DNA of 36,053 nt. Source: an uncultured Hyphomicrobiales bacterium (GTDB taxonomy: Bacteria; Pseudomonadota; Alphaproteobacteria; Rhizobiales; Hyphomicrobiaceae). Positions 14,961-22,885 of the stretch are shown piece by piece. A program made the position numbers and the translations under genes. The stretch is from the NCBI GenBank assembly GCA_902826715.1, contig CADEFX010000014.1, positions 1 to 36,053 of the forward strand, written 5' to 3'. Every line of letters begins with the position of its first letter. The first letter of the stretch is position 1. The notes beneath the pieces are model-generated. The model was not told where the DNA came from and made no database searches. It saw nothing but the letters and a program-made list of their open reading frames with translations.

Positions 14961-15827
14961 ATGACGGTCAGAGCTCACATCGCGAAGTTTTTCATGCAGG
15001 AGGATCTCAACTTCCTGCTCACCAACCGTATCCCTCGGCGTCTGGCGACTCAGTTCGTCGGCTGGCTCGCCAAGGTCGAGCAGCCCGTCGTACGGGATCT
15101 GTCGATCCGCATCTGGCGCCTGTTCTCGGACCTCGATCTGAGCGAGGCCAAGAAGCAGAAGTTCAAGAGCTTGCACGATTGCTTCATACGGGAGCTGAAG
15201 GATGGGGCTCGTCCCGTTGATGCGGACCCTGCCATCCTGACGAGCCCTTGCGATGCCATCGTCGGCGCGTCCGGCAACATCGCCGGCGCCGAGCTGATCC
15301 AGGTCAAGGGCTTCCCATATACGCTCGACGATCTGCTGGGCGATCCGGAGCTTGTGAGATTGTACCGCAACGGCCGCTACGTAACCTTGCGGCTCACGGC
15401 CTCCATGTATCATCGCTTCCACGCACCCCACGACTGCCGGGTCGAGCAGGTGACCTACATTTCCGGCGACACCTGGAACGTCAATCCCATCGCGCTGAAA
15501 CGCGTCGAGAAGCTATTCTGCAAGAACGAGCGTGCCCTCGTGCGCACGCGCCTCGCGTCCGGCGGCCACGCGATTACGCTCGTGCCTGTGGCCGCCATTC
15601 TTGTCGCCGGCATCCGCTTCAACTTCCTCGACATGAACGTCGACCGGCTGAAGCCAGGCCGCACCGTCATGTCCTGCGATGCCCCATTCCGGAAGGGCGA
15701 GGAGATGGGCTGGTTCGAGCACGGCTCGACCATCATCGTGTTCGCGCCCGACGGCTTCGCGCTGTGTGATGGCGTCACCGAAGGCACCGAGATCCGCATG
15801 GGCCGACCCCTCATGCGCCTTCCCTAG
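14961..15827 (+). CDS. psd: Phosphatidylserine decarboxylase, long (E. coli) type
   Basis: Pyruvoyl-dependent decarboxylase of 288 residues. It aligns with E. coli Psd over the full length: CFIRELKDGARPVDADP, the acidic site in SPCDAIV near 97-103, RNGRYVTLRLTASMYHRFHAP with the catalytic histidines near 151-154, and the self-cleavage site HGST with its serine near residue 257 (LGST in E. coli). Cleavage would give a beta chain and a short pyruvoyl alpha chain at the inner membrane. The product phosphatidylethanolamine is the substrate of PmtA, encoded 2.5 kb upstream. Many Hyphomicrobiales carry a shorter Psd of about 215-235 residues, so this may be a second or replaced copy. It converges on hutF with 11 bases between stops. 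Confidence 0.88.
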   Translation: MTVRAHIAKFFMQEDLNFLLTNRIPRRLATQFVGWLAKVEQPVVRDLSIRIWRLFSDLDLSEAKKQKFKSLHDCFIRELKDGARPVDADPAILTSPCDAIVGASGNIAGAELIQVKGFPYTLDDLLGDPELVRLYRNGRYVTLRLTASMYHRFHAPHDCRVEQVTYISGDTWNVNPIALKRVEKLFCKNERALVRTRLASGGHAITLVPVAAILVAGIRFNFLDMNVDRLKPGRTVMSCDAPFRKGEEMGWFEHGSTIIVFAPDGFALCDGVTEGTEIRMGRPLMRLP

Positions 15828-15838
15828 CCCGGTTCGCG

Positions 15839-17203
15839 TTACAGATCGCCGGCCAGCGCCGTCATCGTGGCTCTGAAGCGCGCCAGCAGGGGATCGCGCG
15901 CGACGTGCCGTCCCTCGCGCACCATCCTCCGGCCGCCCGCGAAAACGTCCCGCACGGCGCCGTCGCCCGCGGTGAAAATCCATCCGTCGAGAACCGTGTC
16001 GCCGCTGCGCCCGACCAGCGCCGGATGCCGTTCGTCGAGGATCACGATGTCCGCGCTCGCGCCGGCCGACAGTCCGCTGGCGTGCAAACCCAGGGCCTGC
16101 TGCGCACCGCGCCGTGCGTGATCGAACAGCGCGCGTCCCGTCGACGTTCCACTCTGCCCTAGACGATTGCGCTTGTGGTCGCGCAGCCGTTGCCCGTACT
16201 CCAGCGTGCGCAATTCCTCTGCGAGACTGATGCGGATGTTGCTGTCGGAGCCGACGCCGAAACGTCCGCCCGCCTCGAGAAACCGCGGCGCCGCGAAAAT
16301 CCCGTCACCCAGGCTCGCCTCAGTGATCGGGCACAAACCTGCCACTGCGCCGGAAGCCGCAAGCCCGCGGCTTTCCTCCTCCGTCATGTGCGTGCAGTGG
16401 ATGAGGCAAAAGCGCTCGTCGACCGGCATGTTGTGCAGCAGCCATTCCACGGGCCGCGCGCCCGACCAAGCGACGCATTGCTCGACCTCGCCTGTCTGCT
16501 CGGCCGCGTGAATGTGCACCGGACCCGTCGGATGCTGCTGCAGCAGCGCCGTCAGCTCGTTCGGCGTTACCGCCCGCAACGAGTGCGGCGCGATGCCGAG
16601 CACGCCGCGTCCCAGCATCGTCAGATGGCGGCGGCTTGCCTCCATCAGCTTGGCGAAGCCATCGACATTTGACAGAAACCGCGTCTGCCCCTCCGCTGGC
16701 GGCTGGCCGCCGCAGCCGCCGTGCGCGTAGAAGCAGGGCAGCAGCGTCAGCCCGATGCCGCTCGCCGCCGCTGCCGCCACAATACTGCCAGCCGTCTCCG
16801 CCGGGTCGGCATAGCGGCTCCCATCCGGCGCATTATGCAGATAGTGAAACTCCCCGATCGTCGTGAAGCCAGCCTCCAGCATCTCGGCATAGAGCCATGC
16901 CGTCACGGCCTCGATGTCGTCGGGCGTCATGCGCGCGAGAAAGCGATACATCACCTCGCGCCACGTCCAGAAGCTGTCTTCGCGGTCGCCACGCCGCTCG
17001 GCGAGACCGGCCATGGCGCGCTGGAAGCTGTGGCTGTGCAGGTTGCCGGCGCCCGGTATCGCAATCCCGCTGCTCCGCTCGGCGGACGGTGCGGGCGCGA
17101 CGCCCGCAGCCACGGACCTGATCTCCGCGCCATCGATGGTGATCAGCACATCCTCGGCCCACCCCGAGCCGAGCAGCGCCTGCGCGACGTGAAGCTCGGT
17201 CAT
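15839..17203 (-). CDS. hutF: Formimidoylglutamate deiminase
   Basis: Amidohydrolase-superfamily enzyme of 454 residues, the normal size for HutF. Metal and active-site motifs appear in order: GNLHSHSFQRAMAGLAER near 52-69, FHYLHNAP, HIHAAEQTGEVEQC, IHCTH, and GVGSDSNIRISLAEELRTLEYGQRL, with the metal-binding Asp in GSDSN. HutF converts N-formimidoyl-L-glutamate to N-formylglutamate and ammonia in the five-step histidine pathway. The other hut genes are not in this window, so the copy stands alone or the pathway is split. It is divergent from a peptide-type ABC importer, with a 178-base shared upstream region that may carry both promoters. A GAGG about 6 bases before the ATG supports the start. 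Confidence 0.88.
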   Translation of the reverse strand: MTELHVAQALLGSGWAEDVLITIDGAEIRSVAAGVAPAPSAERSSGIAIPGAGNLHSHSFQRAMAGLAERRGDREDSFWTWREVMYRFLARMTPDDIEAVTAWLYAEMLEAGFTTIGEFHYLHNAPDGSRYADPAETAGSIVAAAAASGIGLTLLPCFYAHGGCGGQPPAEGQTRFLSNVDGFAKLMEASRRHLTMLGRGVLGIAPHSLRAVTPNELTALLQQHPTGPVHIHAAEQTGEVEQCVAWSGARPVEWLLHNMPVDERFCLIHCTHMTEEESRGLAASGAVAGLCPITEASLGDGIFAAPRFLEAGGRFGVGSDSNIRISLAEELRTLEYGQRLRDHKRNRLGQSGTSTGRALFDHARRGAQQALGLHASGLSAGASADIVILDERHPALVGRSGDTVLDGWIFTAGDGAVRDVFAGGRRMVREGRHVARDPLLARFRATMTALAGDL

Positions 17204-17381
17204 GATCGCCTCATATGCAACGCGTCCTCGGGCCCGTTACCCGTTTGCCGCCAATCTCGCGTCGAGTTGCTCGATGGCGCGGCCGCTTTCATCGGCATTG
17301 GTCTGGAGCCTGAGCTTTTCTTGCATATTGGCGGGGAATGCGCGACCAATAGTCCAATCCGTCCATAAGGGGAGCCCCGTG

Positions 17382-18938
17382 ATGAATAGACTTCCGTATG
17401 CGCCGTACGCCGTGGCCGCCGTTCTCGTAGCGCTCGGTGCCGGCAATGCGCTGGCTCAGAAGAAGACCCTGGTCGTCGGCATGGCCTCCGCGGACGCCGG
17501 CAAGCTCGACCCTCATCTCACAGCCACCACCCCTGACAAAGGTCTGCTCAACTGGATGTTCAACGGCTTGGTCCGCATCAAGCCGGGGCAGACGAGCCCC
17601 GAGTTCATCGAGCCCGATATCGCCGAGAGCTGGACCTCCAATCCGGCAGGCACGGAATGGGCCTTCAAGATCCGTTCCGGCGTACAGTGCCACCACAATT
17701 ACGGTGAGTTCACCGCCGAGGACGCGGTCTATTCCATTCAGCGCGCTTCCACCAAGGCGACCTCGGCTTTCTCCAACGACTTCTCAAGCTTCGACAAAGT
17801 GGACGCGCCGGACAAATCGACGTTGAAGATCACCCTCAAGAACCCTGTGCCGGGTTTCCTCGGCTATCTCGCCAACTATCACGGCGGCAACATGGTCTGC
17901 AAAAAGGCCGGCGAGGAAATGGGCGCCGATTTCCAGAAAAAGCCCATCGGCACCGGCCCGTTCGAGTTCGTTGAATATCAGCCGCAGCAGTATGTAAAGC
18001 TGCGCGCCAACAAGAAGTACTTCCGCGGTGCGCCGCAGCTCGAAGAGATCATGTATCGCTACATCCCGTCGGACGCGAGCCGCGACCTCGCCTTCCAGGC
18101 GGGTGAGCTGGACATGATCTACGGCAAGCAGGAGCAAACCTGGGTCGACCGCACGGCCAAGCTGCCGGGTGTCAAGGTGGCCAAGGTGGAGCTGGCCGAG
18201 CTGTCGGCGATCTATCTCAACACCACCGTGAAGCCGCTCGACGATATCCGCGTGCGCCAGGCCATCGCGCACGCCATAGACCGCAACGGCATGGTCGCGT
18301 TCAAGGGCGCCGGCGTGTCGCGTCCTTCGGTGTCGATCGTGCCTTCGGGCTATCTGGGAACCGACGAGAAGGCCCCGCTCTACGCCTACGACCCAGAGAA
18401 AGCCAAGAAACTGCTGGCGGAGGCCGGCTACCCCAACGGCATCACCATCAAGACCATCCACACCACGCTGCCCGGCATGCAGAGCGTCATCGAGGCCGTG
18501 CAGGCCCAGTTCAAGAAGGCCAACATCAATCTCGACGTCGAGCTCGTCGAGCACGCGACGTTCCATGCCAAGATCCGCGAAGATCTTTCGCCGATCGTCC
18601 ATTATCAGGCCGCCCGCTTTCCGGTGGCCGACATCTATCTCACGCAGTTCTATCATTCCCGGTCGCAGGTGAAGACGCCGACCGCGGTCACCAACTTCAC
18701 GCACTGCAAGCTCGCCGATCAGGACATCGAGGCAGCGCGCGTGGAGCCTGATGCCGCCAAGCAGAAGGCGTTGTGGAAGACGGCGCAGGAAAAGCTCATC
18801 AAGGAAGTCTGCGGCGTCCCGATCCACGAGCAGATGCAGATCTGGGCCTACAAGGACTCACTCGATCTTGGTTACGAACTCGTTGGCTCGCTCAATCTGT
18901 CGCCGCCGATCACCGAGAAGACTCATTTCACGAAATAA
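17382..18938 (+). CDS. ABC transporter substrate-binding protein, family 5 (peptide/nickel type)
   Basis: Periplasmic binding protein of 518 residues. The start at 17382 follows AAGGGGAG and gives a clean signal peptide, with the hydrophobic core at about 9-22 and likely cleavage after NALA before QKK. An upstream extension of the frame lacks sense. The mature part shows the SBP_bac_5 signatures: SADAGKLDPHLT, EPDIAESWTSNPAGTEWAFKIR, PIGTGPFEFVEY, and VRQAIAHAIDR. It should capture a di- or oligopeptide or a similar amphipathic solute for the permease and ATPase encoded next. The substrate is not evident. Being opposite hutF, a histidine-containing peptide or amino-acid derivative is conceivable, but nothing in the protein shows this. 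A hairpin follows the gene. Confidence 0.9.
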   Translation: MNRLPYAPYAVAAVLVALGAGNALAQKKTLVVGMASADAGKLDPHLTATTPDKGLLNWMFNGLVRIKPGQTSPEFIEPDIAESWTSNPAGTEWAFKIRSGVQCHHNYGEFTAEDAVYSIQRASTKATSAFSNDFSSFDKVDAPDKSTLKITLKNPVPGFLGYLANYHGGNMVCKKAGEEMGADFQKKPIGTGPFEFVEYQPQQYVKLRANKKYFRGAPQLEEIMYRYIPSDASRDLAFQAGELDMIYGKQEQTWVDRTAKLPGVKVAKVELAELSAIYLNTTVKPLDDIRVRQAIAHAIDRNGMVAFKGAGVSRPSVSIVPSGYLGTDEKAPLYAYDPEKAKKLLAEAGYPNGITIKTIHTTLPGMQSVIEAVQAQFKKANINLDVELVEHATFHAKIREDLSPIVHYQAARFPVADIYLTQFYHSRSQVKTPTAVTNFTHCKLADQDIEAARVEPDAAKQKALWKTAQEKLIKEVCGVPIHEQMQIWAYKDSLDLGYELVGSLNLSPPITEKTHFTK

Positions 18939-18955
18939 GCTGGCTTTGGCCGCGT

Positions 18956-18975
18956 CGCGCTCCGATTGGAGCGCG
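18956..18975 (+). promoter_or_regulatory. Intercistronic hairpin between binding-protein and permease genes
   Basis: CGCGCTCC-GATT-GGAGCGCG forms a perfect 8-base-pair stem with a 4-base loop, 18 bases after the binding-protein stop. In ABC operons such stems commonly reduce read-through or protect the 5' transcript, giving an excess of binding protein over permease. That role is inferred. Confidence 0.5.
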
Positions 18976-18998
18976 CCGCCATTCTGCCCTGTGTGGTG

Positions 18999-19937
18999 AT
19001 GACCGGATTCCTCGTCCGCCGCCTGAGCTTTGCCGTCGTCACGCTCTTTGCCGTGCTCACGCTCGTGTTCCTGCTGGTGCGCATCGTGCCCGGCGATCCG
19101 GCGCAAGTGATCCTCGGCGACCAGGCCAGTCGCGAGGCGATCGATGCCCTGCGTGTGCGTCTCGGCCTCGATATGCCCGTGTGGCAGCAGTACCTCACGT
19201 TCCTCGGCGGTGCACTGCGCGGCGACTGGGGCGTATCCATGGTGACGGGACGGCCGGTCATCGAGGAGGTGCTGAAGGTCCTCCCTTGGACACTTGAGCT
19301 GACCTTCGTGTCGCTTATCCTCGGCACGGTCATCGGCGTTCCGCTCGGCGTCTGGGCGGCCGTCAATCGCAACCGTGCCGTCGACTACGCGTCGCGCATC
19401 AGCTCGCTGCTGGGGCTGTCGTTCCCGCCGTTCGTCTCGGCGATCCTCCTACTGCTCGCATTCGCAATCGCGCTGCCCTGGTTTCCGGTCATCAGCGCGC
19501 GCACCGGAAGCCCGGTTGCCTGGTTCCAGTCGATCGCGCTGCCGGCGATCAACCTCGGTCTCATCACCGCCGCGTACATCACGCGCGTCACGCGCTCGGC
19601 AATGCTCGACGTGCTCGCTGAGGATTATGTGCGCACCGCGCGCGCCAAGGGCGTGCCCTGGCGAGCCGTCGTATGGCGCCACGCCCTGCGTAACGCGCTG
19701 ATCCCGGTCATCACTGTCATCGGCCTCTACCTCGGCATTCTCATCGGAAATTCGGTCCTGACCGAGATCGTGTTCAGCCGCCCGGGCCTGGGCAAACTGA
19801 TCGTCGGCGCCCTCAATCAGCGCGACTACACCATGCTGCAGGGCATGATGGTGATCTACACCCTGGTCGTGGTGCTCGTGAACCTTCTCACCGACCTCGC
19901 CTATGGCGTCGCCGATCCGCGGGTGAAGCTGCAATGA
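18999..19937 (+). CDS. ABC transporter permease, DppB-like
   Basis: Inner-membrane permease of 312 residues, the usual size of DppB/OppB proteins. The N-terminal helix LSFAVVTLFAVLTLVFLLVRIVPGDPA is typical and is followed by about five further helices. The EAA loop reads DYVRTARAKGVPWRAVVWRHALRNALIPV near 207-235. The C-terminus ends at GVADPRVKLQ, the normal family end. The ATG at 18999 was preferred to an ATG 33 bases upstream because it matches the common MxxFLxRR beginning. It should form a heterodimer with the next permease and pass the solute delivered by the binding protein. Its stop overlaps the next start in ATGA. Confidence 0.9.
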   Translation: MTGFLVRRLSFAVVTLFAVLTLVFLLVRIVPGDPAQVILGDQASREAIDALRVRLGLDMPVWQQYLTFLGGALRGDWGVSMVTGRPVIEEVLKVLPWTLELTFVSLILGTVIGVPLGVWAAVNRNRAVDYASRISSLLGLSFPPFVSAILLLLAFAIALPWFPVISARTGSPVAWFQSIALPAINLGLITAAYITRVTRSAMLDVLAEDYVRTARAKGVPWRAVVWRHALRNALIPVITVIGLYLGILIGNSVLTEIVFSRPGLGKLIVGALNQRDYTMLQGMMVIYTLVVVLVNLLTDLAYGVADPRVKLQ

Positions 19938-20821
19938 GCACCACTGAAGCGCGCCCCCCGGCTCCCTCGCCCATGGCCTATCTGGCCAAGGCGACGCTCG
20001 CGGCCTTCAACGCCAACAAGACCTCCTGGGTCGGTCTCGTCATTTTTCTGATCGTGGCTTTCGCTGCCGTCGCCGCCCCGCTGCTGTCGCCGCACGATCC
20101 CGTCGAGCAGAACATCCTCTACAAGCTCAAGCCGCCGACAGCGGAATATCCGCTCGGCACCGATGCCTTCGGCCGGGACATCCTGTCGCGCCTGCTCTAT
20201 GGGGCGCGCATCTCGCTGGTGATCGGATTCGTATCCACCATCGTCGCCATGCTTATCGGCTCCCTCATCGGTATTCTCGCCGGTTGGTATGGCGGACGCT
20301 TCGACATCCTGGTCATGCAGACGATGGACATGCTGCTGGCCTTTCCCTCGCTGATCCTGGGCCTGCTCATCGTCGCCATGCTGGGGCCGTCAATGACCAA
20401 CATCATCCTGGCCATTGCGCTGACCTCGGTCCCGGCCTTCGCCCGCATCGCCCGCGCGCCCACCATCTCCGTCAAGGAGCGCGAATACATCGAAGCCTGC
20501 CGTGCGCTGGGCTATTCGGACGCGCGCATCATGGGCGGGCACATCCTGCCCAACATTTTCCCCGAGATCCTGGTGATGGGCTCGCTGTGGCTGGCGAACG
20601 CCATCCGCACGGAAGCGTCGCTCGCCTTCATTGGCCTGGGGGTCAAGCCGCCGACGCCGACCTGGGGCGGCATGATCCGCGAAGGCTTCGAGAATATTCT
20701 GGACAGCGCCTGGCTCGCCGTTGCACCGGGCCTCGCTATCCTTGTCGTCGTCTTCGCGCTTAACCTGCTCGGCGATGGTCTGCGTGACGCTATCGACCCC
20801 AAGCTCAAGGGCGAGGCGTAG
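19934..20821 (+). CDS. ABC transporter permease, DppC-like
   Basis: Inner-membrane permease of 295 residues starting in an ATGA overlap with the DppB-like gene. It shows the OppC N-terminal segment (NKTSWVGLVIFLIVAFAAVAAPLLSPHDP), the strongly conserved YPLGTDAFGRDILSRLLYGARISL near 74-97, six predicted membrane spans, and the EAA loop EYIEACRALGYSDARIMGGHILPN near 182-205. It pairs with the DppB-like protein and couples to the fused ATPase encoded 5 bases downstream. There are no unusual features. Length and motifs match the family closely. Confidence 0.9.
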   Translation: MSTTEARPPAPSPMAYLAKATLAAFNANKTSWVGLVIFLIVAFAAVAAPLLSPHDPVEQNILYKLKPPTAEYPLGTDAFGRDILSRLLYGARISLVIGFVSTIVAMLIGSLIGILAGWYGGRFDILVMQTMDMLLAFPSLILGLLIVAMLGPSMTNIILAIALTSVPAFARIARAPTISVKEREYIEACRALGYSDARIMGGHILPNIFPEILVMGSLWLANAIRTEASLAFIGLGVKPPTPTWGGMIREGFENILDSAWLAVAPGLAILVVVFALNLLGDGLRDAIDPKLKGEA

Positions 20822-20826
20822 CGGAG

Positions 20827-22674
20827 ATGGCTCAGCAGCCGATCCTGTCCGTTTCCGGCCTGTCGACGGCCTTCCGCGTGGAGGGCCATTGGCGCACTGT
20901 CGTCAACGACGTGTCCTTCGACATCGGCCCGCGCCAGACGCTGGCCATCGTCGGTGAATCGGGCTCCGGCAAGAGCGTCACGGCGCTCTCCATCATGCGG
21001 CTTGTGTCCGACATCAACGGCCGCGTCCAGGGGCGCATTGCTCTCGAAGGCCAGAGCCTCCTCGATCTTTCCGAGGACGAGATGCGCAAGGTGCGTGGCA
21101 ACCGTACCTCCATGATCTTCCAGGAACCGATGACGAGCCTCAATCCGGTGCTCACCATCGGCTTCCAGATTTCCGAGGCGCTCATCTACCACCGCGGGCT
21201 CTCGCGCGCCGACGCCGAAGCCGAAACCGTGCGCATCCTAGAGCGCGTCCGCATTCCTGCCGCCCGCCAGCGCGTGCACGAGTATCCGCATCGCTTCTCC
21301 GGTGGCATGCGCCAGCGCGTCATGATCGCCATGGCGCTCGCCTGCCGGCCCAAGCTGCTGATCGCAGACGAACCGACGACGGCGCTCGACGTCACCATCC
21401 AGGCCCAGATCCTCGAGCTCATCAAGGTTCTTCAGGACGAGGAGGGCATGTCCGTCCTCTTCATCACCCATGATATGGGCGTGGTGGCCGAGATCGCGGA
21501 CCGCGTCGTCGTCATGTGGCAGGGCCGCAAGGTGGAGGAGGGTGAGACCGGCCGCCTCTTCGCCGATCCTCAGCATCCCTATACGCGCGCTCTGCTCGCA
21601 GCCGTACCGCGCCTCGGTGCCATGCAAGGGCAGGCGCAGCCGCTGCGCTTCCCGGTCACCGACGTCGAGACGGGCATTATCGCTCCGCCCGCGCCGACGA
21701 ACTCGACCATCGACGTCGCCGAGCGCCCGGTGCTCGAAGTGTCGCATCTCACCACCCGTTTCGACATCCGCACCGGTGTCCTGCGCCGCGTCACTGGCCG
21801 GGTGCACGCCGTCGAGGACATCTCGTTCAGCCTGCGCGCGGGCGAGACGCTGGCGCTGGTCGGCGAATCCGGCTGCGGCAAGTCCACGACCGGCCGCTCG
21901 ATCCTCCGTCTTGTCCCGCCATCGTCGGGCACCATCCTGTTCGAAGGCCAGGATGTCGGCGCACTTGATCGCGAAGGCCTGCGCGCCGCGCGGCGGCGCA
22001 TGCAGATGATCTTCCAGGATCCGTTCGCCAGCCTCAATCCGCGCAAGACGGTGGGCGCCGCCATTGCCGAGCCGATGGTCGTGCCCGGCTTGTGCGACCG
22101 GCCGGCGGCACGCGATCGCGTTGCGGAGCTCCTGCGCAAGGTCGGCCTCGCGCCCGACATGGCGTCGCGCTTCCCGCACGAATTCTCGGGCGGCCAGCGC
22201 CAGCGGCTGTGCATCGCCCGCGCACTCGCGCTGTCGCCGCGCCTGATCGTCGCCGATGAGGCTGTGTCCGCGCTCGACGTTTCCATCAAGGCCCAGGTCG
22301 TCAACCTGATGATGGACCTGCAGGAGGATCTGCGGCTGGCCTACCTCTTCATCAGCCACGACATCGCCGTGGTGGAGCGCGTCAGTCATCGGGTGGCGGT
22401 CATGTACCTTGGCGAGATCGTCGAGATCGGCCCACGCGCTGCCGTGCTGGAAAATCCGCAACATCCCTACACAAAAAAGCTGATGAGCGCCGTTCCGCTG
22501 CCCGATCCGGAGCGCCGCCGCGCGCGCCAGAAACTTCTCAGCGACGAGGTGCCGAGCCCCGTGCGGCCGGCCAGCTATATCCCGCCGGTGCGCCTCTACC
22601 GCGAAGTCTCGCCTGGGCATGTCGTGCAGGCGTGGGATCATGCGGAGGCCCCTGCCACCGCCTTCACGGCCTGA
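20827..22674 (+). CDS. Fused double ABC ATPase, DppD-DppF type
   Basis: Protein of 615 residues with two complete nucleotide-binding domains in one chain, equal to DppD plus DppF. Domain one has Walker A GESGSGKS near 43-50, signature SGGMRQRV near 158, Walker [13 protein letters not shown] and the oligopeptide C-terminal extension [15 protein letters not shown]. Domain two has GESGCGKST near 345-353, SGGQRQRL near 454, [12 protein letters not shown] (Ala where Pro is usual), and [20 protein letters not shown]. The extensions identify peptide, nickel or opine importers. The protein powers the two permeases encoded just upstream. Fusion of the two ATPases is common in Hyphomicrobiales and is not a sign of error. 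Confidence 0.92.
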   Translation: MAQQPILSVSGLSTAFRVEGHWRTVVNDVSFDIGPRQTLAIVGESGSGKSVTALSIMRLVSDINGRVQGRIALEGQSLLDLSEDEMRKVRGNRTSMIFQEPMTSLNPVLTIGFQISEALIYHRGLSRADAEAETVRILERVRIPAARQRVHEYPHRFSGGMRQRVMIAMALACRPKLLIADEPTTALDVTIQAQILELIKVLQDEEGMSVLFITHDMGVVAEIADRVVVMWQGRKVEEGETGRLFADPQHPYTRALLAAVPRLGAMQGQAQPLRFPVTDVETGIIAPPAPTNSTIDVAERPVLEVSHLTTRFDIRTGVLRRVTGRVHAVEDISFSLRAGETLALVGESGCGKSTTGRSILRLVPPSSGTILFEGQDVGALDREGLRAARRRMQMIFQDPFASLNPRKTVGAAIAEPMVVPGLCDRPAARDRVAELLRKVGLAPDMASRFPHEFSGGQRQRLCIARALALSPRLIVADEAVSALDVSIKAQVVNLMMDLQEDLRLAYLFISHDIAVVERVSHRVAVMYLGEIVEIGPRAAVLENPQHPYTKKLMSAVPLPDPERRRARQKLLSDEVPSPVRPASYIPPVRLYREVSPGHVVQAWDHAEAPATAFTA

Positions 22675-22819
22675 GCGCGACCAGCTTCGCGCCTCGGTTC
22701 GATCGCTCGTCAAGCGAAAACAGTTGTCGAAGGCTGTAGATGTTCGAAGCGACCCTCCAGCCGCTGTGGTCCGAACGCGACATGCGCCAGCGAAAGAGGC
22801 TGCCGTTCGTTCGCCCGCT

Positions 22820-22848
22820 GCTCTGTCCCACGTCCTTCGATCTATAAT
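22820..22848 (+). promoter_or_regulatory. Possible promoter of the autotransporter-like gene
   Basis: A perfect TATAAT stands at 22843-22848, 37 bases before the chosen ATG, inside a 211-base gap after the ABC operon. The expected -35 area (about 22820-22825) reads GCTCTG and is a poor match, so an activator or another sigma factor may be needed. Confidence 0.3.
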
Positions 22849-22885
22849 GGCTCCCGTGGCGTAAAATTGCGTGTTCGGGAGTGCG

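Noticed and set aside
13102..14964. A 620-codon open frame on the + strand
   Set aside because: It is the antisense of the aminotransferase gene, with high-GC codon bias keeping it open. Its translation is Arg/His/Val-rich without any family motif, while the minus strand carries a full PLP enzyme.
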